A stretch of 64,000 nt of DNA, from NCBI GenBank assembly GCA_037349105.1, contig JAYJMM010000068.1, positions 805,001 to 869,000 of the forward strand, read 5' to 3'. The translations under genes and the position numbers were made by a program. Shown one piece after another: positions 48,853 through 58,219 of the stretch (the stretch's first letter is position 1; each line of letters opens with the position of its first letter). The notes beneath the pieces were generated by a model. It was given only the letters and a program-made list of their open reading frames with translations. It searched no databases and was not told the origin of the DNA. Source of the stretch: Limnomonas spitsbergensis (Eukaryota > Chlorophyta > Chlorophyceae > Chlamydomonadales).

Positions 48853-49968
48853 ATGAAAGGTGGCTGCTTGGAAAGCACCCCGATTTCACCAACGAGCAGC
48901 AGGAGAAGCTGGAGCAGAGCCTACGGGATCGCAAAGGCGCGTTCGCTTACTCCATGGATGGAGGACTTGCCGGGCTACTGCGGGGCACAGGGTGAGTTCA
49001 CTTTGGCTTTAGAGGACGAGGACAGTTCATGCTTTCAGAAGGCCAGGGACATGCCGCCCCCTAAAGCTGCCATCTTTAAGGATACGTGCCAACCCATGAT
49101 TGAGGCAGGGATCATTGTCAGAGTACCTCAGGGGGGTCCCATCAAGTTTGCAGCCAACTCTGTGGTGGCAGCAAAGAAGTGTGCTTAGAAGGGCCAGTGG
49201 TCAGACCACCGAATCGCGCATGACATGAGATGGCTGAACCTCCGCACGGCCAAGCAGGAGTTTGCCATCCCCAGGATGGAGACCATTTTTCAGAACATGG
49301 ACACGGCTAAGGTGTTTAGCAAAGTGGATCTGAGGTCAGGGTTCATGCAGATCCCGATCAAACCAGAGGACCAGTCTAAGACTGCTTTCTGGATGGGCCC
49401 GGAGCTGTGGATGTATACCAAGTTGAACTTCGGGCTGCGCAATGGGCGTCCCTTCTTCCAGCGTATGATGGAAGAAGAGATTGCCATGGCAGGCCTGAGC
49501 TCCTTTGTGTTGCATTCATTGACGACATGCTAGTGTACAACGACACGCCTGCAGAGCACATCAGGCATGTAGAGCTCATGCTAGACATGCTCCATAAGGT
49601 GGGGCTGAGAGAGCATCCAGACAAGTCCATGTTCTGGTGTGCAACGGTCGAGTGCTTAGGCCACAATGTGTCGGCCCAAGGGATCACGCCGCACGCAGCC
49701 AAGATAGCAGCTGTCATGGCACTGCCTGAGCCAGCATCGGTCAAAAACATCCAGGAGGTTATGGGGTTTTTGAACTTCTACCGGTGTTACATCCCATATT
49801 TCTCTAAGAAGGCAGCATGCATCAATGCCCTGCTGGTCAAGGGGGTACCCTTTGTGTGGGGCCCTGAGCAGTCCCAGGCCTTTCTGCTGATCAAAACTGA
49901 AATGTGTGAGGGCGGCAGGGTCCTGCGCAGGCCAGACTACAACGGGGCCGGGCGGCCAAGGGCCACCG
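48853..49968 (+). pseudogene. Ty3/gypsy reverse transcriptase, U2
   Basis: Motif A VDLRSGF (Asp codon 49327-49329), motif B FGLRNGRPFFQ, motif C FIDDMLVYND, then CLGHNVSAQGITPHAAK, the ancestral form without the 17-bp deletion of U0/U1. Thumb VMGFLNFYRCYIPYFSKKA follows. Lesions: shared ATGG duplication, TAG at 49186-49188 (KKCA then stop; Glu elsewhere), shared missing base before FIDD, and a 5-bp loss near 49945 before RNase H. Four lesions make it dead. Confidence 0.8.
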
Positions 49969-50345
49969 CGACCGTTCATGCTGTACACCGACTTATGTAA
50001 ACAGGGAATAGGAGCGGTGCTGGGGCAGTGTGATGACAGCGGGAGGTAATACATGGTAGCCTGCACCTCACGATCCCTGAACAAAAGCGAGAAGACATAC
50101 TCGTCATTCCAAGGAGAAATGCTAGCCGCAATATATGCCGCCCGTACATACCGCCACATGCTGTTTGGGTGCAAGGTGCACCTGATCACGGACCACGAGC
50201 CCCTCACTTACCTCATGGATAACCAGGCCCTGGTAGGACAGCACGCCCGATGGGCGCTCATGCTCCAGTAGCTCGACGTTACCATCGTCCACCGGCCAGG
50301 AGCATGCCACCAGAATGCAGATATCCCGTCTACGTCGCCCATCCA
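49969..50345 (+). pseudogene. RNase H domain and linker to DNMT, U2
   Basis: MLYTDLCKQGIGAVLGQ (Asp codon 49990-49992), shared TAA, SFQGEMLAAIYAARTYRHML (Glu), LITDHEPLTYLMDN (Asp), QHARWALMLQ with Arg retained where U0/U1 have TGA, then the shared TAG and VTIVHRPGACHQNADIPS. A linker of about 90 codons (50425-50700) follows, containing VVRLAHEGRRGVQRLRTAEA, and shifts frame before DNMT. Confidence 0.75.
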
Positions 50346-50704
50346 GTCCACCGACGACCGCACAGGGGCACGGCTGGATGAAGCCTCCCCTGCGCCTAAG
50401 GGACCGGGTGGGGCCGCCAGCGGATTGCAAGTAGCTATGCTAACTGGGCTGAGCAGGGTGAAACAGTGGCACGCGGACCAGGTGGTGCGCCTAGCACATG
50501 AGGGCAGAAGGGGGGTGCAAAGACTGCGAACCGCTGAGGCAGCATGTTTAGTGGCCCCGTGCGGCCAAGCTATCTCCAGCGCAATGAATGAGGATGATGA
50601 GCAAGTACAGCCAGCAAGCTCGGCAGAAAGGGCTTTCAATAGCAGGGCCAGGGCGAGGTCAATCATCAGCGATGTGCTGACAAACCTGCCCCGCTCAACC
50701 CCGG

Positions 50705-51730
50705 CCCATCTTTTCCTTCGGAGGTATGTGCTCGGGACTCGAGATGGTGCTCAGGGCAGGAATCCCGGGCATACAGTACCTGTACGCAGCCACCAATGCT
50801 ACAGTGCGGGAGATTGCAGGGGGCCGGTTAGTACAGGTGCACATGCAGTTCCTGGTGCTACTCCCCGCGACTGCCTTTGAGGGGGCATTCAGGACGTTGC
50901 CCCAGGATGTGTACGCCATTACTACCCAGCACTTCATAGAGGTAGGGGCCCAAGAGGGTCGCCATTGGTTTATGGTGGCAGGTTGGGAATGCCACGACCT
51001 CTCGGCAGCGGGCAAGGGCAAGAGGCTTGAGGGGGACATAAGCAAGTCCTTCTACCCGCTGATCAAGTTGCTAGGCACTTTGCAAATCCTGCAACAGGCC
51101 AGACCGCCTGCATACCTGATTGAGAATGTCGCCATGCAGTTGAACCAGAGGAGTGAGAAGGCCAGTATACATGCGTTCAGTGATGTGTGCAGAATCCTGG
51201 GCAGACGAGCACTGTTTGATGCGGCACAGGTGGGCTCATATGCTCACCGCACGCGCAACTATTGGGGCAATTTGGCACCAGCCGCAGACATTGAGCATGT
51301 TATCCAGGAATCACAGAGGCCACACGATGGGATAGTGGACGACATCCTGGACGAGGGTAGCAGGGCCCAGGTTGTGATTTGCCCAGATAACGGCGGGTGC
51401 CGCATCAATGTGGCAGGGCAGCCAAGGAGGGCGCTGCCTTGCCTCATGGCCACACCATCATCATACGCCTTCAAGAACGGGCAGATCGGGCTGGGGTTCA
51501 GGCCCATGGGGGATCTGCAGGAGCCCAACGCCAATGAAAGGGAGAGGGCCGTGGGGTATGCTGTAGGGTCCACACTACCCCGCCCAGACTTTCCTGAGGG
51601 CGATAGGAGGGCAGCTTTAGGCAGGTGCATGGACGCTTGGGCCCTAGAGGCCCAGCTCAACGTGGCACTCGAGGTGGCCAAAATCACCCCAGGAGAAGTG
51701 ACTCGCAGGGCCCGCTTACCCGGCCCATAA
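50705..51730 (+). CDS. Retroelement DNA cytosine-5 methyltransferase, intact frame, U2
   Basis: 334 codons from Met 50726, with the motif I start PIFSFGG just upstream in frame (50705). Motif I: FSFGGMCSGLE (SAM binding). Motif IV: AGWECHDLSAAGKGKRLEG, catalytic Cys89, with Glu in place of the usual Pro. Motif VI: LIENV (Glu133). Motif VIII: AHRTRNYWGNL (173-183), very like the DNMT3 AHRARYFWGNL. Motif IX/X: GYAVGST and ALGRCMDAWALE (277-308). Motif order is canonical, not permuted. Motif II reads YLYAATNAT and lacks the acidic residue seen in element III (YSDID), so SAM binding may be weak. It would transfer methyl groups to cytosine in DNA, presumably retroelement cDNA or the locus. Family assignment strong; activity unproven. 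Confidence 0.85.
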   Translation, partial: PIFSFGGMCSGLEMVLRAGIPGIQYLYAATNATVREIAGGRLVQVHMQFLVLLPATAFEGAFRTLPQDVYAITTQHFIEVGAQEGRHWFMVAGWECHDLSAAGKGKRLEGDISKSFYPLIKLLGTLQILQQARPPAYLIENVAMQLNQRSEKASIHAFSDVCRILGRRALFDAAQVGSYAHRTRNYWGNLAPAADIEHVIQESQRPHDGIVDDILDEGSRAQVVICPDNGGCRINVAGQPRRALPCLMATPSSYAFKNGQIGLGFRPMGDLQEPNANERERAVGYAVGSTLPRPDFPEGDRRAALGRCMDAWALEAQLNVALEVAKITPGEVTRRARLPGP

Positions 51731-51988
51731 TGTGACCCCGCTATCGAAATGGCCCTGAAGTCCACACACGTCGCCGTTGCCACCGCAGGCAAAGCATGCT
51801 CAGGCGAAGGGGAGGTGGCAGCGACGTACCGGCAATGCCTGGGAGAGTCTGCAGCGGCCGACTGGGCGGATGCCGCTCAGGAACCAGGTGGGCAGCCAGG
51901 GTCGTGAGTCGAGCCCGCAGACTCCAACGACGAAGATGCGGGGGAGGTTGCGAACCCACCCGGGTGTGCAGCGGGACCAGCAGCCCAG

Positions 51989-52873
51989 GTGGATGTGTGG
52001 ATGGACAAGCCAGTATTGCAGTATCTCCGCCAGAAAGTGCATGCCCCAGGGGCTGAGCCAGGGGAGCAAACCAGGGTGCAGCGTAGGGCAGCACCGTTCC
52101 TGTGGGAGCCTGAGAGAGGTGGAGTGCTGATGCGGCTCATGCTAGATGGGAGACGATGCGTCGTACCCAGACCCGAGGACAGGCTAGCTGTCATCAGGGA
52201 AGCGCATGCTAGCACTGACCATTTTGGCAGCCACCGCACGGCCTTCATGGTCATGCGGCAGCACTGGTGGCGGGGACTCAGGGCAGCAGTCAGGATGGTA
52301 GTTCAGGAATGCGGAGTGTGCGACAGGGCCAGGGCGTCCACATTTAACCATACGCAGCCCAACATGCACCCCATACCGATCGAGGGTTTATTTTTCCGAT
52401 GGGGGGTGGACCTTTGCGGGCCTTTCACAACCACACCTAGGGGCAACCGGTATGTCATGGTGTGTGTCGAGCACTACTCCAAGTGGGTTGAGTTGATCCC
52501 TATCCCCAGCAAGGCGTCAGATGTGACGGCCTTGGCGTTCTTCCAAAACGTGATCGCACGGTTTGGGGGGTGTGCAGAGGTGGTCACCGATCAGGGAACT
52601 GAGTTCCAGGGGGAGTTCCAGGACATGTTACTGGATTGCTTCATTGACCACCGCACCACCACCGCCAGCCACCCCCAGGCAGACGGGCTGTCCGAAAGGG
52701 CCGTCCAGACCCTCAAGACTGAATTGCGCAAGTGCTGCGGGGACAGGATCGACGGTGACTCGTGGGACAACAAGGAAAACAGCAACCAGGAAGGCCAGGT
52801 GGACCACATTGCGGAATTCCTGCGGGCCCAGGCGGCCCGGGCAGAGGGCATGGCGGAAAGAAGGAGCCACTGA
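51989..52873 (+). CDS. Ty3/gypsy integrase, U2
   Basis: 294 codons. Zinc domain H78, H82, C108, C111. Catalytic core D141 (VDLCGP), D201 (VTDQGTEF), E236 (LSERAVQ), a D,D35E arrangement. Gly is retained before D141 (RWGVDLCG), unlike U0/U1. Homology to complete integrases ends at residue 260 (SWDN); the rest belongs to the next unit's gag segment. The C-terminal DNA-binding part, and any PHD, is missing. It would join cDNA ends to target DNA if complete. Confidence 0.8.
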   Translation: MDVWMDKPVLQYLRQKVHAPGAEPGEQTRVQRRAAPFLWEPERGGVLMRLMLDGRRCVVPRPEDRLAVIREAHASTDHFGSHRTAFMVMRQHWWRGLRAAVRMVVQECGVCDRARASTFNHTQPNMHPIPIEGLFFRWGVDLCGPFTTTPRGNRYVMVCVEHYSKWVELIPIPSKASDVTALAFFQNVIARFGGCAEVVTDQGTEFQGEFQDMLLDCFIDHRTTTASHPQADGLSERAVQTLKTELRKCCGDRIDGDSWDNKENSNQEGQVDHIAEFLRAQAARAEGMAERRSH

Positions 52874-53365
52874 CCAGGCCAAGGAAGGCGAGTCCTGCAG
52901 GAAATCGAGCCGGAAAGAAGTACCGTGAGAGACGTCCCACATGGACAGGCAAGCAGGGAGGACGAGCTGTCAATTTCCGCGGCAAGGGAGTACACCGGCG
53001 GAACGCAGCCAAGCAGGCCCAGCAGTAACCAGCCCGGAGGACAAGCGGGATCAGGAGGAGAAATGGGACACCAAGAGCCAGCTCAGCAGCGCTCAGAAGG
53101 AGGCAGCCGCCCCGGAAGTATGGCAAGCGAGCGGCTTTCTAGGGGCGGGCAGTCCCAGAGAAACGCAGACCGCAGAGACAGCCGGGGCTAGCGAAGCCGG
53201 AGCCCAGCCAGGGGCGGAGGCGGCGGGTCAGGCTCTGACCCCAGCCAGTCGGACTATGAAGACACAGAGGGGAGCGGCCCGGGCTCCAGCAGGGAATCCA
53301 TGAGGCAGAAAAGGGAGAGGATCGCCCTGGAGCAGGCGGAGATGCACTTGCACTTGCAGAAGTAG

Positions 53366-54118
53366 ATGATCCTGCAGCTGGCTGGGGGGACCAGGTTTTC
53401 CAAGATCCCAACCATCCAAGGCAACGTGCCGGTGCTGGATATGACCCAGCCTGGGTCGGTCGCTGCCAGGCAGCACTGCCAAGCCTGCATCTCCTGGGGC
53501 TCGCATAACCGGCTGGCATTATCCGACAAGCCGCCAGCGCTTGCAGTGGTAGCCGGGGAGATTGCATGGTCCTACCAATCCCTCTCAGGCATGGCCCTGT
53601 TGGTGCGGTCCATGATCAACATGTGGAACGACAAGCCAGCCAGCATGGAGCCGCTGGTGGTCGCCATAAGATCAGCGCCTCATGGCTATAGGGTCACCCG
53701 GGAGGTCGAGAGGATCAAAAGGGCGTGGTCACCCCCGGAAGCAGGACCGCCGTGCAAGGTGTCCTTGCTTACCCTGTGGACCAGGGTGGTGAAGAAGGAG
53801 GTGGACAAGCCAACCTCAGACGAGAGAGCGGCAGTCTCCTGCCTCAAGCTGGGAGTCAGGACCACCCTGGACCCTGGGGTCAAGCCGGAAGAGACAGTGG
53901 AGGCGTTTGCCAACAGGGTCCTGTCCACGGCAGAGCTGCTGCAGATCTCCAGGGATGCCGTTGACCACTTCGACAGACGGCACTCGGTGGCGCACATGTT
54001 CTATGAGGGGCTGCCTGGGGCAGTCAGGGCCACGCTAAGCGCGTTTGTTATCACTTTGCCAGACTACCTGAGCATGACGGATGAGGAGCAAGTTGCAGTG
54101 CTAACGCGGCAGGTGTAG
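53366..54118 (+). CDS. gag capsid region, U3
   Basis: Protein identical to U2 over 250 codons, flanked by the same TAG codons. The preceding N-terminal gag frame (52925-53191) and the continuation SRESMRQKRERIALEQAEM are likewise unchanged apart from single bases. Confidence 0.65.
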   Translation: MILQLAGGTRFSKIPTIQGNVPVLDMTQPGSVAARQHCQACISWGSHNRLALSDKPPALAVVAGEIAWSYQSLSGMALLVRSMINMWNDKPASMEPLVVAIRSAPHGYRVTREVERIKRAWSPPEAGPPCKVSLLTLWTRVVKKEVDKPTSDERAAVSCLKLGVRTTLDPGVKPEETVEAFANRVLSTAELLQISRDAVDHFDRRHSVAHMFYEGLPGAVRATLSAFVITLPDYLSMTDEEQVAVLTRQV

Positions 54119-54142
54119 CTATGGGAACGGTTCGCCTTGTAA

Positions 54143-54901
54143 ATGGGGGACCTGACCGCCATGGACTCCAGTCAAGGGCCAGGAGAGCAACAGCAGAGGA
54201 GCCAGGGGGAGACGCATGCGGGGCGTGGCAGAAGGGATAGGCCCGGTCAGTGGGAGGCCATGCTGAGGCTGGACGGGCCAGGAGCCGCCACCGGACAGAA
54301 CGGCACCCAGCCCGCCCGACAGGAAGGAAGAGCCAAGGGAGTCACATGGGCGGAACAAGCAGCCGCTCTGACCACCAGCACCCATGGAACTGGGGGCGCT
54401 CCTAAGGCGTGCTTCCAATGTGGCAACATGGACAACCTGGCAAGGGAGTGCATGACGCCCAGGGCCAGGGATGAGCGCCGCTCAGCACCTCTGGCCACGG
54501 ACATCGCCACAGGCCAGGCCAGGCCGCCGCATCAGACGTACCCGCTGCCGCCGAAGCCGCAAGGACAGACAGCAGGCAGACCATATGACAAGAACCAAGG
54601 CATCAGGCAATTCCCAAGACAGCAGCAGGGACAGGCGGGGCATGGCCAACAAGCGGCCCACATGTCCCACCTCACCGGCCCTTCAGAAATAGCGAAACCA
54701 GAAGGGTGGCACCAGAAGGTTGCTGAAATGCTGAGCGAGTCGGTGGCATTGATGACGCAGGTTGGGTTGGCATCCAGGCCAGAGGCATACAAGCAGGCAG
54801 CGCACAACGCCAGACCCCGGCCCTTCAGACCCTCGTCTAACAGTGAAGAGGAACCCGAATCACCTGTTATTGAACACGCTCCACACATGTCCCGCACCTG
54901 A
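54143..54901 (+). CDS. gag nucleocapsid region, U3
   Basis: 252 codons with the Asn-substituted knuckle. One residue differs from U2 and U4: Pro instead of Ser in NARPRPFRPSS. U2 and U4 agree against U3 here, so this change is private to U3. Confidence 0.6.
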   Translation: MGDLTAMDSSQGPGEQQQRSQGETHAGRGRRDRPGQWEAMLRLDGPGAATGQNGTQPARQEGRAKGVTWAEQAAALTTSTHGTGGAPKACFQCGNMDNLARECMTPRARDERRSAPLATDIATGQARPPHQTYPLPPKPQGQTAGRPYDKNQGIRQFPRQQQGQAGHGQQAAHMSHLTGPSEIAKPEGWHQKVAEMLSESVALMTQVGLASRPEAYKQAAHNARPRPFRPSSNSEEEPESPVIEHAPHMSRT

Positions 54902-55298
54902 AAAGAGGGCAAGCCGGTGTGCCATCTGCTGTCAGCTGGGACACCGGGCCGAGGCATGCCCTGCGCAAGACCAGCCGCTGGGCAGCATCAGGAGGAAACA
55001 GCTGGCAGAGGACACCCATAATGAAGTCCAGTGGTGGTGCACCGCGCAGGAGGCACTTCCCAGCGAGAGGGAGGTGGTGCTAACTGCTAAGGGCAGTCCG
55101 AGGCAAGGCAAAGGCCACCAGAGTACGACAGGCCATCGAGGCACGCAGAGCAGAGGAGGACCGCTGGGCCCGGAAGGGAGCCCACCGACCCTTACCATGC
55201 AGAGAATGGTTCAGGGAGGTGAGGCGCCACCCCTTGCAACCGTCCATGCACGCCGACCAGCGCGCCCAAATTTTGTCATTAGGGGCAGCCCTGATTAA
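54762..55298 (+). CDS. Second zinc knuckle and linker, U3
   Basis: Canonical CAICCQLGHRAEAC knuckle, identical to U2. The same frameshift as U1, U2 and U4 lies at the chimeric gag/knuckle junction. Confidence 0.55.
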   Translation: MGWHPGQRHTSRQRTTPDPGPSDPRLTVKRNPNHLLLNTLHTCPAPEKRASRCAICCQLGHRAEACPAQDQPLGSIRRKQLAEDTHNEVQWWCTAQEALPSEREVVLTAKGSPRQGKGHQSTTGHRGTQSRGGPLGPEGSPPTLTMQRMVQGGEAPPLATVHARRPARPNFVIRGSPD

Positions 55299-55374
55299 GG
55301 CCAACGAAGAAGGCGTGTGGCCAGACACTCGCAGGCCAATGGATACCTGGCCAGTAGAGTGGCGGCTGACGTAA

Positions 55375-56085
55375 TTGACCTGCCTTTGGGACTACCAGGA
55401 CATCCAGCGGACAATGCTCCAGCATAACCAACAGGGCAGACACCCACATAGGGAGGCCGGTGGCAGCAGCAGTGTAAGACGCGCGCCCGCCAGCCAGGAG
55501 GACGCGCATAGGACGAATAAGGACAGCACACGGCGAGCCACAACAGGGGAGAGCCAGACCCCAGATAGAGAGGGCTGGGCCGGTTCAGCAGGAACTGCTA
55601 GGGCCCGTGACAGCAGCAATGTGAGGCGCGATCCCGCCAGCAAGGAGGATGTGCAGAGGACGGAAGAGGACAGCACACCGCAGATCGCAACAGGGAGCGC
55701 CAGACCCCAGAAGGAGACGGCGAGGACGGAGCAGCCGAGACTGCTAGGACCAGGGCAGCGGGAGCAAGGAGAGCGCGAAACGCCAGGCAGCGCTCGCGCC
55801 GGGGCCGCAGGGGGGCGGCAGAAAAGGGGCGCAACGGCAGGGACAGCGCGGGGTTCCCAGAGCCAACCACCAGGATCAGCCAGGGGGAACTGGAGATCTC
55901 GTGGCACGCAGAGGCCGCCGGGCAGAGCCAGCTGCCCGTCCCGCCACTATCGCCTGCAGGGCCACAACCTGGCCCCAGGCGGCAGCCCTCTTTCAAAAGC
56001 CTCATCTCTTGCACGGCATTCAGAGGGATCCTCGCGGGCCTGTTTCAATTGGCCCTGGTGTGGCTGCTCATATCCTGCCTCCTAG
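55375..56085 (+). CDS. Arg/Gln/Glu-rich linker, U3
   Basis: 236 codons as U2 with two residue changes (SQEDAH for SQEEAH, SARAGAAGG for SARAGTAGG). Low complexity, no domain. Confidence 0.35.
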   Translation: MTCLWDYQDIQRTMLQHNQQGRHPHREAGGSSSVRRAPASQEDAHRTNKDSTRRATTGESQTPDREGWAGSAGTARARDSSNVRRDPASKEDVQRTEEDSTPQIATGSARPQKETARTEQPRLLGPGQREQGERETPGSARAGAAGGRQKRGATAGTARGSQSQPPGSARGNWRSRGTQRPPGRASCPSRHYRLQGHNLAPGGSPLSKASSLARHSEGSSRACFNWPWCGCSYPAS

Positions 56086-56357
56086 GGGCCCACGCGAGTG
56101 GGCGAGGGGTACGAGGAGGAGGCTTCACTGCGGGGCAGGGGGCGTTCGTGAGCAGCAGGGGGGTAGCGGCAAATCTAGAACCTGGATGGCTGCGCCCACC
56201 CGTGGACATGCCCGCAGGCAGCACCAGCCGCCAGCACGGCAGTTGGGACCAAAGCAACGCCAGCGCCGGGCCGCCAGTAGCGGATGGCGAGCCGCTGTCA
56301 GGAGGAGTTATCGACATGTTCCAGCCCGGGGGAGTGGTGGAAGCCCCTTTAGAGTAA
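55901..56357 (+). CDS. Hydrophobic segment and pre-RT linker, U3
   Basis: Same as U2: LAGLFQLALVWLLISCLLGA followed by Gly/Ser-rich sequence and the shared TAA. Confidence 0.35.
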
Positions 56358-56367
56358 ATCAACACAA

Positions 56368-57483
56368 ATGAAAGGTGGCTGCTTGGAAAGCACCCCGATT
56401 TCACCAACGAGCAGCAGGAGAAGCTGGAGCAGAGCCTACGGGATCGCAAAGGCGCGTTCGCTTACTCCATGGATGGAGGACTTGCCGGGCTACTGCGGGG
56501 CGCAGGGTGAGTTCACTTTGGCTTTAGAGGACGAGGACAGTTCATGCTTTCAGAAGGCCAGGGACATGCCGCCCCCTAAAGCTGCCATCTTTAAGGATAC
56601 GTGCCAACCCATGATTGAGGCAGGGATCATTGTCAGAGTACCTCAGGGGGGTCCCATCAAGTTTGCAGCCAACTCTGTGGTGGCAGCAAAGAAGTGTGCT
56701 TAGAAGGGCCAGTGGTCAGACCACCGAATCGCGCATGACATGAGATGGCTGAACCTCCGCACGGCCAAGCAGGAGTTTGCCATCCCCAGGATGGAGACCA
56801 TTTTTCAGAACATGGACACGGCTAAGGTGTTTAGCAAAGTGGATCTGAGGTCAGGGTTCATGCAGATCCCGATCAAACCAGAGGACCAGTCTAAGACTGC
56901 TTTCTGGATGGGCCCGGAGCTGTGGATGTATACCAAGTTGAACTTCGGGCTGCGCAATGGGCGTCCCTTCTTCCAGCGTATGATGGAAGAAGAGATTGCC
57001 ATGGCAGGCCTGAGCTCCTTTGTGTTGCATTCATTGACGACATGCTAGTGTACAACGACACGCCTGCAGAGCACATCAGGCATGTAGAGCTCATGCTAGA
57101 CATGCTCCATAAGGTGGGGCTGAGAGAGCATCCAGACAAGTCCATGTTCTGGTGTGCAACGGTCGAGTGCTTAGGCCACAATGTGTCGGCCCAAGGGATC
57201 ACGCCGCACGCAGCCAAGATAGCAGCTGTCATGGCACTGCCTGAGCCAGCATCGGTCAAAAACATCCAGGAGGTTATGGGGTTTTTGAACTTCTACCGGT
57301 GTTACATCCCATATTTCTCTAAGAAGGCAGCATGCATCAATGCCCTGCTGGTCAAGGGGGTACCCTTTGTGTGGGGCCCTGAGCAGTCCCAGGCCTTTCT
57401 GCTGATCAAAACTGAAATGTGTGAGGGCGGCAGGGTCCTGCGCAGGCCAGACTACAACGGGGCCGGGCGGCCAAGGGCCACCG
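56368..57483 (+). pseudogene. Ty3/gypsy reverse transcriptase, U3
   Basis: Motifs and lesions as in U2: ATGG duplication, TAG at 56701-56703, missing base before FIDD (frame ends FVLHSLTTC at 57046-57048), and the 5-bp loss before RNase H. The leader reads GCAQG like U0, where U2 has the single-base change to GTQG. Confidence 0.8.
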
Positions 57484-57860
57484 CGACCGTTCATGCTGTA
57501 CACCGACTTATGTAAACAGGGAATAGGAGCGGTGCTGGGGCAGTGTGATGACAGCGGGAGGTAATACATGGTAGCCTGCACCTCACGATCCCTGAACAAA
57601 AGCGAGAAGACATACTCGTCATTCCAAGGAGAAATGCTAGCCGCAATATATGCCGCCCGTACATACCGCCACATGCTGTTTGGGTGCAAGGTGCACCTGA
57701 TCACGGACCACGAGCCCCTCACTTACCTCATGGATAACCAGGCCCTGGTAGGACAGCACGCCCGATGGGCGCTCATGCTCCAGTAGCTCGACGTTACCAT
57801 CGTCCACCGGCCAGGAGCATGCCACCAGAATGCAGATATCCCGTCTACGTCGCCCATCCA
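57484..57860 (+). pseudogene. RNase H domain and linker to DNMT, U3
   Basis: Identical to U2 in all recognisable residues (YTDLCKQG, GEMLAAIYA, TDHEPLTYL) with the shared TAA and TAG. The linker to DNMT (57940-58215) is the same. Confidence 0.75.
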
Positions 57861-58219
57861 GTCCACCGACGACCGCACAGGGGCACGGCTGGATGAAGCC
57901 TCCCCTGCGCCTAAGGGACCGGGTGGGGCCGCCAGCGGATTGCAAGTAGCTATGCTAACTGGGCTGAGCAGGGTGAAACAGTGGCACGCGGACCAGGTGG
58001 TGCGCCTAGCACATGAGGGCAGAAGGGGGGTGCAAAGACTGCGAACCGCTGAGGCAGCATGTTTAGTGGCCCCGTGCGGCCAAGCTATCTCCAGCGCAAT
58101 GAATGAGGATGATGAGCAAGTACAGCCAGCAAGCTCGGCAGAAAGGGCTTTCAATAGCAGGGCCAGGGCGAGGTCAATCATCAGCGATGTGCTGACAAAC
58201 CTGCCCCGCTCAACCCCGG

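Larger units (their letters stand above)
45256..52770 (+). mobile_element. Array unit U2, 7515 bp
   Basis: Same architecture as U1 without its deletions. It is almost identical to U3: reading the two side by side I noted only seven single-base differences among compared sites. DNMT and integrase frames are open; gag and RT keep the shared lesions plus one private to U2/U3 in RT (TAG after KKCA). Confidence 0.8.
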
